This document shows positions 1-6,477 of a stretch of 8,433 nt of DNA, one piece after another (the first letter of the stretch is position 1; every line of letters starts with the position of its first letter). The DNA lies in assembly GCA_022702195.1 (NCBI GenBank), contig JAKONB010000098.1:1-8433 (forward strand), read 5' to 3'. Under the pieces are notes generated by a model, which made no database searches, was not told the DNA's origin, and was given only the letters and a program-made list of their open reading frames with translations. A program made the translations under genes and the position numbers. Source of the DNA: Beijerinckiaceae bacterium (GTDB lineage Bacteria; Pseudomonadota; Alphaproteobacteria; Rhizobiales; Beijerinckiaceae).

Positions 1-772
1 GCAGGATCCGCGAGAGGAAGTTCTGCGCCCGCGGCGAGCGGGCATGGCCGAAGAAATCGTCCTTGCGAGAATCCTCGACGATCTCTCCCTTGTCCATGAA
101 GATCACCCGGTCGGCGACCTTACGGGCAAAGCCCATCTCGTGGGTCACGACCATCATGGTCATGCCTTCCTTGGCGAGTTCCACCATCACGTCCAGCACT
201 TCGCCGACCATCTCGGGGTCGAGGGCCGAGGTCGGCTCGTCGAACAACATCACCACCGGGTTCATGGCGAGTGCGCGGGCGATGGCGACGCGTTGCTGCT
301 GACCGCCTGAGAGCTGGCCCGGGTACTTCTTGGCGTGCGCGCTGAGGCCGACGCGGTCGAGCAAAGTCAGGCCAGTATCGAGGGCCACGCCCCGGTCGCG
401 GCCGAGCACCTTGACCTGGGCCAGGGTGAGGTTGTCGGTGATCGAGAGGTGCGGGAACAGCTCGAAATGCTGGAACACCATGCCGACCCGGGCGCGCAGC
501 TTCGGCAGGTTGGTGCGCTTGTCGCGGATCGCCGTGCCATCCACCACGATCTGACCCTCCTGGAACGGCTCGAGCGCGTTCACGCATTTGATGAGCGTCG
601 ACTTGCCCGAACCGGACGGGCCGCAAACTACGACGACTTCACCCTTCTTCACCGCGGTGGTGCAGTCGGTCAGCACCTTGAAATCGCCGTACCACTTGCT
701 GACCCCATCCAGGGTGATCATCGATCCGGTCCCGCCAAGATCCTTCGGGGCCGTGTTCAAGGGTGGGCGCAT
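1..772 (-). CDS. Polar amino acid ABC transporter ATP-binding protein (GltL/GlnQ family), 3' end cut by window edge
   Basis: This is the cytoplasmic ATPase subunit that would power a periplasmic-binding-protein-dependent importer of glutamate, aspartate, glutamine or similar amino acids. Seen in the 257 residues present: Walker A GPSGSGKST (51-59, Lys57), signature LSGGQQQR (from 154), Walker B VVMLFDEP with catalytic Glu179, D-loop SALD, and H-loop THEMGFA with His211. The sequence reaches NFLSRIL at the edge, where family members usually end, so only a few residues are missing. I chose ATG at 772 because AGGA lies 8 bases upstream. A second in-frame ATG at 721 (MITLDGVSKWYGDF) matches where many homologues begin and is a real alternative. 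The residues around Walker A (VVVVCGPSGSGKSTLIKCVNALEPFQ-like) resemble GltL more than AapP, but substrate cannot be read from the ATPase. No permease or binding-protein gene lies upstream, so partners must be to the left or elsewhere. Confidence 0.93.
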   Translation of the reverse strand, partial: MRPPLNTAPKDLGGTGSMITLDGVSKWYGDFKVLTDCTTAVKKGEVVVVCGPSGSGKSTLIKCVNALEPFQEGQIVVDGTAIRDKRTNLPKLRARVGMVFQHFELFPHLSITDNLTLAQVKVLGRDRGVALDTGLTLLDRVGLSAHAKKYPGQLSGGQQQRVAIARALAMNPVVMLFDEPTSALDPEMVGEVLDVMVELAKEGMTMMVVTHEMGFARKVADRVIFMDKGEIVEDSRKDDFFGHARSPRAQNFLSRIL

Positions 773-1189
773 CGGACATCCTGGGACTCGCACGGCGTAA
801 GCCACGCTGCCTCATGCAAACCGCGTACCCGCCTGCGTATCTCCGCCGGGGGCGTCATCCGTGTCGCCACGGTCGGAGAACAGGCGGGAATCTCCCTGCC
901 ATGGGCGGCACGGCCGCGATGGGGGGCATCTTTGACATCGGACCTCCACACCGCGACCGATGTTCGATCCGGGCACTGGCCCGCCGTGTCCTCACATCGG
1001 TTCAGGGGGGCAAGCGCGCGCGGGAGTTGAGGATCGCCGGAGCGGAATGCGCCTTGGCGTCTCACGAAGACGTGAATCGGCAAAAGACGTTGTCCGATCC
1101 GGTCGATCGCATTTGGCTGCGTTCTGGCGCGAATGGTGGAAAGTGAGGGCCTTTATGACCATCCATGGTGATAGCATCGGATCGTCTTG
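773..1189. other. Intergenic stretch without a supportable gene, upstream of the ABC ATPase and chemoreceptor
   Basis: About 420 GC-rich bases between divergently read genes. Open frames exist on both strands (for example minus 757-1083 and plus 763-1146), but their translations are rich in Arg, Pro and Ala and show no recognisable domain, so I do not call them. Small structural elements are visible: a short hairpin at 883-900 (GGCGGG against CCCTGCC with one wobble pair), and three copies of the 7-mer ACATCGG at 935-941, 957-963 (inverted) and 994-1000. These could belong to the leader or promoter of the minus-strand importer gene, but nothing proves it. Confidence 0.5.
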
Positions 1190-1300
1190 GGCATATGAAT
1201 ATTTTGAAAAATCGGATTTTGCAATTTAAATTCATCAATACATCAGGATTCATGAGTTGAATATTTCATTAATGGAATATTTATGGAATAATTATAAACA
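1190..1300 (+). promoter_or_regulatory. AT-rich promoter block upstream of the chemoreceptor
   Basis: This stretch is sharply AT-rich in an otherwise GC-rich window and ends about 50 bases before the chemoreceptor ATG. Two sigma-70-like pairs can be read by eye: TTGAAA (1204-1209) with a 17-base spacer to TAAATT (1227-1232), and TTAATG (1269-1274) with an 18-base spacer to TATAAA (1293-1298). The second has the better -10 but a poor -35, which would suit a promoter needing an activator. A near-duplicate 11-mer (ATGGAATATTT at 1273-1283, ATGGAATAATT at 1284-1294, within a base) lies across it. The promoter role is inferred; no start site is known. Confidence 0.5.
1260..1281. promoter_or_regulatory. 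22-bp imperfect palindrome, possible operator
   Basis: The two 11-base half-sites are inverted copies with 10 of 11 pairs matching: outer arms AATATT and AATATT, core CATTAATG, and a single mismatch at positions 1266/1275. The palindrome overlaps the weak -35 element of the second candidate promoter, so a dimeric regulator bound here could control the chemoreceptor. An AT-rich sequence can form such symmetry by chance, so the regulatory role is only inferred. Confidence 0.35.
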
Positions 1301-1351
1301 GCACAGGTCCATGCGGATGGCCAGCATCCCTCTCGCGCGATTGATCGACAG

Positions 1352-3196
1352 ATGAGCTTATTCGGAAAAAGCGACGCGGATTTCCAGCTGGAAGCCCTGA
1401 ATCGAGCGCAAGCGATCGTTGAATTTAAGCTCGATGGTACGATCGTCACCGCGAACAAGAATTTTTTGGATGCCGTCGGGTATTCGTTCGCCGAAATTCA
1501 GGGCCAGCATCACAGTCTGCTGGTGGATCCGGTTGAGCGGGACGCTGCAGCCTACCGGGTGTTCTGGGCGGCTTTGGCGCGCGGCGAGGCTCAGACCGAT
1601 GCGTTCAAGCGGATCGCCAAGGACGGCCGCCCGATCTGGATGCGGGCGACCTACAACCCGATCCTCGGGCGCGACGGCAAGCCCACCAAGGTGGTCACGT
1701 TCGCCACCGACATCACCGCTGAGGTCCTTCGCAACATCGATCACGAGGGACAGGTTCAGGCGCTGCACCGGTCGCAGGCCATCATTGCGTTCGCGCTCGA
1801 CGGGACCATCCTCACCGCCAATGCGCATTTCCTCGCCATGATGGGCTACAGCCTGGACGAGATCCGGGGACAGCATCACGGCCTCTTCGTCGAGCCCGCC
1901 TTCCGGAACGGTCCGGCCTACAAGCAGTTCTGGGAGTCGCTCGGTCGGGGTGAGTACGTGGCCGACGGGTTCAAGCGGATCGCCAAGGGCGGGCGCGAGG
2001 TCTTCATCCAAGGCACCTACAACCCGATCTTCGACCGCGAGGGGCGGCTGCTCAAGGTGGTCAAGTTCGCCACCGACATCACCGCGCAGGTGCTTCGCAG
2101 CGTCGATCACGAGGGGCAGCTTCAGGCGCTGCAACGGTCACAGGCCATCATCGAGTTTTCGGTCGACGGGACCGTCCTCACCGCCAATACAAACTTCCTC
2201 GACACGCTGGGGTATCGGCTGGACGAGATTCAGGGGCGGCATCACAGTCTTTTCGTCGAGCCGGCCTTCCAGAGCAGCGCGGCCTACAGGCAGTTCTGGG
2301 AGACGCTCGGTCGGGGTGAGTACGTGGCCGACGAGTTCAAGCGGATCGCCAAGGGCGGGCGCGAGGTCTTCATCCAGGGCAGCTACAATCCGATCTTCGA
2401 CCGCGAGGGCCGGCTGCTGAAGGTGGTCAAGTTCTGTGTCGACGTGACCGCGCAGGTGCTGCGCCGGAACCGCCGAGCCGAGGCGCAGGTGGTGATCGCC
2501 GCCGATCTCAACGCCATCGCGGGGGCGGCCAGCAGCGCGTCACTCCAGGCCAATCAAGCGGCGCAGGCCTCCACCCAGGTGTCCTCGGACATCCAGACCG
2601 TCGCGTCGGGGGCCGAGGAACTGGCCGCCTCCGTGTCCGAGATCAGCATGCAGGTGACGCACGCCTCGGAGATCTCGGGACAGGCGGTCCGGCAGGCGGA
2701 GCAGACCGGCTCGATCATCGCGGGCCTGAGTGGGGCCGCCACCCGGATCGGCGAGGTCGTCGCCCTGATCCAGGGGATCGCCGCGCAGACCAACCTGCTC
2801 GCGCTGAACGCCACCATCGAGGCGGCGCGTGCGGGTGAGGCCGGCCGCGGCTTCGCCGTGGTCGCCACGGAGGTGAAAGCCCTGGCCGCACAGACCTCGA
2901 AGGCCACGGAGCAGATCAGCAGCCAGATCCTGGCGACCCAAGATGCGACGCACCAGGCGGTGGGGGCGATCGACTCGATCCAGCGCACCATCACGACGTT
3001 GAACGAGGTGGCGAGCGCGATCTCGGCGGCGGTGGAGGAGCAGAGCGCCGTTACGCGCGAGATGTCGGCCAGCATGCAGACGGCGTCCACGAGCGTCGGC
3101 CTGATCACCGGCAGCCTCAGCGAGATCGCCTGCGCCACCGAGGAGGTGGATGCCGCCACCCAGAAAGTCCGCGAGGCCGCCCAGGCGGTGGCCTGA
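1352..3196 (+). CDS. Cytoplasmic methyl-accepting chemotaxis protein with three tandem PAS domains
   Basis: A 614-residue soluble chemoreceptor expected to sense an internal signal (redox, oxygen or a small ligand) and control CheA/CheW. Three PAS repeats with an exact 122-residue period occupy about 8-129, 130-251 and 252-373. Each has the pattern R-(A/S)-Q-A-I-(V/I)-x-F, GTI/GTV-x-x-AN, GY-x-x-x-EI-x-G-x-HH, FKRIAK-x-GR and YNPI, ending near TDIT or VDVT. A short linker leads to the MCP signalling domain (about 400-614), whose hairpin tip reads NLLALNATIEAARAGE (481-496) followed by GRGFAVVATEVKALAAQT. No transmembrane segment, HAMP domain or C-terminal CheR-tethering pentapeptide is visible. 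The layout resembles BdlA-type PAS-MCP proteins, which have two PAS domains. ATG at 1352 is the only in-frame start after a TAA at 1295; no clear Shine-Dalgarno precedes it. The gene stands alone, between an AT-rich promoter block and a hairpin terminator. The ligand and any cofactor are unknown. Confidence 0.95.
   Translation: MSLFGKSDADFQLEALNRAQAIVEFKLDGTIVTANKNFLDAVGYSFAEIQGQHHSLLVDPVERDAAAYRVFWAALARGEAQTDAFKRIAKDGRPIWMRATYNPILGRDGKPTKVVTFATDITAEVLRNIDHEGQVQALHRSQAIIAFALDGTILTANAHFLAMMGYSLDEIRGQHHGLFVEPAFRNGPAYKQFWESLGRGEYVADGFKRIAKGGREVFIQGTYNPIFDREGRLLKVVKFATDITAQVLRSVDHEGQLQALQRSQAIIEFSVDGTVLTANTNFLDTLGYRLDEIQGRHHSLFVEPAFQSSAAYRQFWETLGRGEYVADEFKRIAKGGREVFIQGSYNPIFDREGRLLKVVKFCVDVTAQVLRRNRRAEAQVVIAADLNAIAGAASSASLQANQAAQASTQVSSDIQTVASGAEELAASVSEISMQVTHASEISGQAVRQAEQTGSIIAGLSGAATRIGEVVALIQGIAAQTNLLALNATIEAARAGEAGRGFAVVATEVKALAAQTSKATEQISSQILATQDATHQAVGAIDSIQRTITTLNEVASAISAAVEEQSAVTREMSASMQTASTSVGLITGSLSEIACATEEVDAATQKVREAAQAVA
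1938..2466 (+). repeat. Near-identical DNA in the second and third PAS repeats of the chemoreceptor
   Basis: Positions 1938-2100 and 2304-2466 are direct repeats offset by 366 bp (122 codons). By eye they differ at about a dozen positions over some 160 bp, mostly near the end. Exact runs include 30 bp (1938-1967 with 2304-2333) and 42 bp (1969-2010 with 2335-2376). Synonymous sites are conserved too, which points to recent duplication or gene conversion and not only to protein-level selection. The first PAS repeat is clearly more diverged in DNA. Confidence 0.9.
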
Positions 3197-3208
3197 GGGG
3201 TCGCCGAT

Positions 3209-3254
3209 CCTCAGAGGACGCTGCGTTGTCTGGAAAACACAGCGTCCTCTGAGG
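3209..3254 (+). terminator. Strong hairpin between convergent genes, probable (bidirectional) terminator
   Basis: Arms 3209-3223 (CCTCAGAGGACGCTG) and 3240-3254 are perfectly complementary over 15 bp, with a 16-base loop that can add three more pairs. The hairpin starts 12 bases after the chemoreceptor stop and about 70 bases beyond the stop of the convergent threonine aldolase gene. No T-run follows on either strand, so it is not a classical intrinsic terminator. It may stabilise the 3' end of the mRNA or act with Rho. Confidence 0.7.
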
Positions 3255-3298
3255 GGAATGCCATGACTTTCTCGGAGAACCGGTTCCCGATTCTCCGC

Positions 3299-3352
3299 AT
3301 CACACTCCGGCGCAAGCGCGGATGTATCACACTCTGGCGCAAGCGCGGATGT
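3299..3352. repeat. Two-unit 27-bp tandem direct repeat over the end of the threonine aldolase gene
   Basis: Units 3299-3325 and 3326-3352 abut and differ at one base (C at 3308, T at 3335). On the minus strand the right-hand unit encodes the last residues IRACARV and the TGA stop of the threonine aldolase. The left-hand unit is a non-coding copy of the same gene tail lying just downstream of the stop. Its reading would be IRACAGV followed by the same stop. Confidence 0.9.
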
Positions 3353-4364
3353 CATGGGCCAGGGCGTCGACCCGTTCCGGGTCGGCGTCCCAGGCGAACA
3401 TGAACCGCGCCGCGCCGCCGATGAAGGTGTAGAACTGCCATCCGCGCGCCCGCAGGGCGGCCTGGGCCGGCTCGGACAGATTGAGGAACACCCCGTTCGC
3501 CTCGACCGGGGCCGCCAGTGTCACGCCGGGAAGGTCCGCGACAGACTCGGCGAGCCGGGTGGCGCTAGCATTGGCATGGCGGGCGTGGCGCAGCCAGGCG
3601 CCGTCCTCCAGCATTCCGACCCAGGGGGCCGCGAGGTAGCGCATTTTCGAGGCGAGCTGGCCCGCCTGCTTGCAGCGATAGTCGAAATCCGCGGCGAGCG
3701 CGCGATCGAAGAAGATCACCGCTTCGCCGATCGCCATGCCGTTCTTGGTGCCGCCGAAGCACAGCACGTCGACGCCCGCCTTCCAGGTGATCTCCGCCGG
3801 GGTCGCGCCGAGGCTGGCGCAGGCATTGGCGAAGCGTGCCCCGTCCATGTGCAGGCGCAGGCCCTTCTCTCGGCAGAGGTCCGAGAGGGCGGCGAGTTCG
3901 GCTGGAGTATAGACCCGGCCGGTCTCGGTCGCCTGGGTCACCGTCACGGCGCGGGGCTTGGGGAAGTGGATGTCGGTGCGCTTCTCGGCGATCGCCCGCA
4001 CCGCGGCCGGGGTGAGCTTGCCGTCGGCGCTCGGCGCGATCAGGAGCTTCGAGCCGTTGGAGAAGAATTCCGGCGCGCCGCACTCGTCGGTCTCCACATG
4101 CGCGCTCTCGGCGCACACGACGCTGTGGTAGCTCTGGCACAGAGCGGCCAGGGCGAGCGCGTTGGCGGCGGTGCCGTTGAAGACGAAGAACACCTCGCAA
4201 TCGGCCTCGAACAGCCGGCGAAAGCCGTCGGCGGCGGCCTGCGTCCAGGAATCGGCGCCGTAGGCCGGGGCGTGACCGGCATTGGCCCGCGCCGTCGCGG
4301 CCCAGGCTTCGGGGCAGATCCCAGCATAATTGTCGCTGGCGAATTGCTGCGGGATGTCAGTCAC
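3327..4364 (-). CDS. ltaE: Low-specificity L-threonine aldolase (PLP-dependent)
   Basis: A 345-residue fold-type I PLP enzyme of the beta-eliminating lyase/threonine aldolase family. It would cleave L-threonine and L-allo-threonine to glycine and acetaldehyde in the cytoplasm. Seen: the family N-terminus FASDNYAGICPEAW, FVFNGTAANALAL (PLP phosphate region), the ESAHVETDECGAPE segment with the His expected to stack on PLP, LHMDGARFANA (Asp and Arg contacting the cofactor), and CFGGTKNGMAIGEAV with the Schiff-base Lys207. Length is normal for the family. I chose GTG at 4364 because homologues begin just before FASDN; GAGGA lies 10 bases upstream. The frame stays open far upstream across the antisense of jetA, but that part is a codon-bias shadow. 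The gene is divergent from jetA (165 bp between starts) and convergent with the chemoreceptor. Its stop lies in a 27-bp tandem repeat. No link to the defence genes is apparent. Confidence 0.93.
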   Translation of the reverse strand: MTDIPQQFASDNYAGICPEAWAATARANAGHAPAYGADSWTQAAADGFRRLFEADCEVFFVFNGTAANALALAALCQSYHSVVCAESAHVETDECGAPEFFSNGSKLLIAPSADGKLTPAAVRAIAEKRTDIHFPKPRAVTVTQATETGRVYTPAELAALSDLCREKGLRLHMDGARFANACASLGATPAEITWKAGVDVLCFGGTKNGMAIGEAVIFFDRALAADFDYRCKQAGQLASKMRYLAAPWVGMLEDGAWLRHARHANASATRLAESVADLPGVTLAAPVEANGVFLNLSEPAQAALRARGWQFYTFIGGAARFMFAWDADPERVDALAHDIRACARV

Positions 4365-4486
4365 GTCGGGTCCATCCTCGATCGGCAGGCGATGCCTCCT
4401 GTTTAGATCATGCCGAATGGCGATGCGGGAAGCGTGACGGCGCATGCCAGCCCGGCCCGATGGAGCGCCGGATCGCCGGAGACGGA

Positions 4487-4515
4487 TTGACAGGGGCCTG
4501 GCGGGCGGGCTGTCT
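4487..4515 (+). promoter_or_regulatory. Possible promoter for the Wadjet operon
   Basis: A perfect -35 hexamer TTGACA at 4487-4492 lies 37 bases before the jetA ATG. The position 17 bases on (4510-4515, CTGTCT) is a poor -10 match, and a start site from it would leave a very short leader. A clear Shine-Dalgarno, GGAGA (4519-4523), follows at 6 bases from the ATG and supports that start. The promoter is a weak suggestion. Confidence 0.25.
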
Positions 4516-4529
4516 CCCGGAGATTCGCC

Positions 4530-5921
4530 ATGCTGTTCACCCGCCTCTCCGACGATCTGTTCAAGCCGCTCGCCTCGCCGAGCCGGGCCTTCAACGCGGT
4601 TCTGCTGCTGCACCTGCACGCCAAGGTGTTCGGCGACACCGCCGAGCCCCTGCGCAAGAGCGAGTTGCTGGCCGCCATCGGCGATTTCTCCGCCGATTTC
4701 GCCCAGGGGGAGATCGCCGACGACGAAGCGACACCCGTCGATCCGGTGGAGCGGCGCTCGGCGGTCTACCGCCGCCTGCTCGAGGCCGGCTGGCTGGTGG
4801 AGCGGCGCGAGCGCTACGTGCCGGTGGTGGAGTTCGACCCGGAAGCCCGCATGCTGGTGGAGGAACTGGCCCGCCTCGACCGGGGTGAGACCCGCTCCTA
4901 TGGCGGCGCGGTTCTGGACGTGCTGGGGAGCCTGGAGAGCGCCACCGCCAACCCGGCCGAGCGCTCGGAGGCCCTCGTCAACGCCGCCAAGTCGTCGCGC
5001 GCCTTCCTCAGCCATCTGCGCAGTCTCGCCGGCTCCATGCGCAAGATCGAGGAGCGGATTCTGCGCGAGGCGGACCAGAGCAGCGCCTTCCGGCTGTATT
5101 TCGACGAATTCGTCGCCCGCCACCTCGTCAGCGACTACCGGACTCTGCACACGCGGTTCAACCCGTTCCGTTTCCGCTCCGGCATCGTGCGCGAGGCCGG
5201 CCGGGCCTTGCGCGACCCGCTGACCATCCTGGCCCTGGCCGAGGCGGGTTTTCGTGAGGGGCGGGCGCCCGACGCGGAGGCCGCCGAGCGGGCGGTCCGC
5301 GCCGACCTCACCGAGATCCTCGCGATCTTCGAGGGACTCGACCGGCATCTCGACGTGGTGGCCGAGATCGTAGCCCGGCTCGAACGCCGGATCGCCGTTG
5401 CCCTGCGCTACATGGATCACCGTGATTCCGACCGGATCGAGCGCACCGCCGCTGCCCTGCGGGCGGTGGCGGCCCTCGACGCGGAGGCGCTGGACAGAAT
5501 GCCAGCGGCCCAGGTCTCGCTCCTGCGCGCGCCCATCGGCGAGCCGCATCTCTATAGCCCACGCATGCGCCGGCCACCGATCGAATCCGAGCCCCTGCCG
5601 GAATTCCACACCGATCCGGCGGTGGAGGCCTTTATCGCCGCCAAGGATGCCTTCCGCCGGCGCGTGTCCGTGACGCCGGAGCGGGTCGTCGCCTTTGTTG
5701 AAGGCAAGCTCGGGCGCGGTCGGGCGATTCGCGGCTCGCAGATCGCCATCGCCGATGTCGACGAGTTCGTGGTGTTCCAGCGCCTGCGCGAGATCGACGT
5801 GCTGTTCGACGGCGTGCTCAGCAGCCGCTACCGGCTGTCGCGGGTGGCGGGACGCGTTTCCAACGGCTGGCTGGACTGCCCTGACTTCCTCGTGGAACGC
5901 CATTCCGGCCGGGCCGGTTGA
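4530..5921 (+). CDS. jetA: Wadjet anti-plasmid system protein JetA (kleisin, MukF-like; DUF5716 family)
   Basis: A 463-residue protein recognised as the kleisin subunit of a Wadjet SMC complex. In this family JetA bridges the two JetC heads and recruits the JetB dimer, so the complex can extrude DNA loops and present small circular DNA to the JetD nuclease. Seen: N-terminus MLFTRLSDDLFKPLASPSR, a likely winged-helix region (about 15-110, ending LLEAGWLVERRERYVPVVEF), a long helical middle (about 140-310, with YFDEFVARHLVSDY and FNPFRFRSGIV), and a C-terminal winged-helix-like part (about 365-450, with VFQRLREIDVLFDGVLSSRYRL split over two helices). There is no signal peptide or membrane segment. 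ATG at 4530 is supported by GGAGA at 6-base spacing. Length is typical. Identification rests on the family pattern plus the neighbouring DUF4194 and SMC genes. It could be called MksF-like, but the partners fit Wadjet better. Confidence 0.87.
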   Translation: MLFTRLSDDLFKPLASPSRAFNAVLLLHLHAKVFGDTAEPLRKSELLAAIGDFSADFAQGEIADDEATPVDPVERRSAVYRRLLEAGWLVERRERYVPVVEFDPEARMLVEELARLDRGETRSYGGAVLDVLGSLESATANPAERSEALVNAAKSSRAFLSHLRSLAGSMRKIEERILREADQSSAFRLYFDEFVARHLVSDYRTLHTRFNPFRFRSGIVREAGRALRDPLTILALAEAGFREGRAPDAEAAERAVRADLTEILAIFEGLDRHLDVVAEIVARLERRIAVALRYMDHRDSDRIERTAAALRAVAALDAEALDRMPAAQVSLLRAPIGEPHLYSPRMRRPPIESEPLPEFHTDPAVEAFIAAKDAFRRRVSVTPERVVAFVEGKLGRGRAIRGSQIAIADVDEFVVFQRLREIDVLFDGVLSSRYRLSRVAGRVSNGWLDCPDFLVERHSGRAG

Positions 5922-6066
5922 GTTTTTCTCGCGCCCTGCCCGCTGCCGTGTCTCGCTGCATGTGAAAAACGGCGACGAGCGGGGCTTTTCGTGAGGTGCC
6001 CGGGGCCATTTACTCCGGCACGTCGCGCGCAGGACTTGGCAACGGCGCCGCCTGGGTTCACTCTCA

Positions 6067-6072
6067 TTGACA
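6067..6072 (+). promoter_or_regulatory. Possible -35 element before the small gene between jetA and jetB
   Basis: A perfect TTGACA lies 44 bases before the small gene's ATG, in the 195-bp gap after jetA. No good -10 is seen at 16-18 bases (the best nearby is GATACC at 6093-6098, too far). It hints at separate transcription of the small gene and perhaps jetB, but could be chance. Confidence 0.2.
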
Positions 6073-6116
6073 AACGCGCACGAAGACGCGCCGATACCAA
6101 GCTGGGAGTGATGCCG

Positions 6117-6386
6117 ATGGCTTCTGCCAAATGCCTGATCAAATCCGCCTGGATCGCCGTCGAGGTCAATCGCGACCGCTGCGAGCGTGTCCTCGTCGTC
6201 GAGACCTACATCGCGGTCAGCCCGCTGGAACTGAACTACGATGCCGCGCGCTACGAGACCGTGGTGGCCGAGGTGCAGCGGGTGCTGGCCGCCAACCCGT
6301 CCTTCGACCGCGCCTCAATCCTGAGCATGCATCGCGATACCGCCTGCCTGTCGCTGTTTCGGACCAGCCCGGCCGTCGCCGCCTGA
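6117..6386 (+). CDS. Unrecognised 89-residue protein encoded between jetA and jetB
   Basis: I do not recognise this protein. It starts MASAKCLIKSAWIAVEVNRD and ends SLFRTSPAVAA. It shows alternating hydrophobic stretches suggestive of beta strands (SAWIAVEV, RVLVVETYIAV), an amphipathic helix (YDAARYETVVAEVQRVLAAN) and a last strand-like part (ACLSLFRTS), so a small compact alpha/beta fold is plausible. It has two cysteines near the start (Cys6, Cys22) and one near the end, with no obvious metal motif, signal peptide or membrane helix. ATG at 6117 is preferred because GGGAG (6104-6108) lies 8 bases upstream; ATG at 6111 is too close to it, and longer in-frame starts (from 5991) give an Arg-rich leader without a ribosome site. 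It is read in the same direction as the jet genes, 195 bp after jetA and 91 bp before jetB. Codon use matches the neighbours. It may be an accessory of the Wadjet system or an unrelated insertion. Confidence 0.65.
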   Translation: MASAKCLIKSAWIAVEVNRDRCERVLVVETYIAVSPLELNYDAARYETVVAEVQRVLAANPSFDRASILSMHRDTACLSLFRTSPAVAA

Positions 6387-6477
6387 ATCGCGACGGGCTT
6401 GGCTGTGTCCCCGAGAGCCGGGTAGTGCTGCGCCCCGAGTGGTGCCGAATCCGCTCGACCTCACGCGGGGCATCGCC

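Noticed and set aside
757..1083. 108-residue minus-strand open frame upstream of the ABC ATPase
   Set aside because: It overlaps the start of the ATPase gene, has no recognisable motif, and its composition resembles random GC-rich translation.
1358..2134. Minus-strand open frame opposite the PAS repeats, and similar frames opposite the MCP domain (2540-3355)
   Set aside because: They mirror the repeat structure of the chemoreceptor gene, lack recognisable domains and are explained by antisense codon composition.
3299..3352. CRISPR array
   Set aside because: The two 27-bp units abut without spacers and one encodes the end of a protein, so this is a simple tandem duplication.
4361..4375. Four-codon reading frame MDPT whose TGA overlaps the GTG start of ltaE (minus strand), as in translational coupling
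   Set aside because: The ATG directly abuts the GAGG motif, leaving no spacing for initiation, and such short frames arise often by chance.
4365..5903. Long minus-strand open frame continuing from the threonine aldolase across the antisense of jetA
   Set aside because: It is a codon-bias shadow in GC-rich DNA. The translation has no family features, and the aldolase homology begins at the GTG at 4364.
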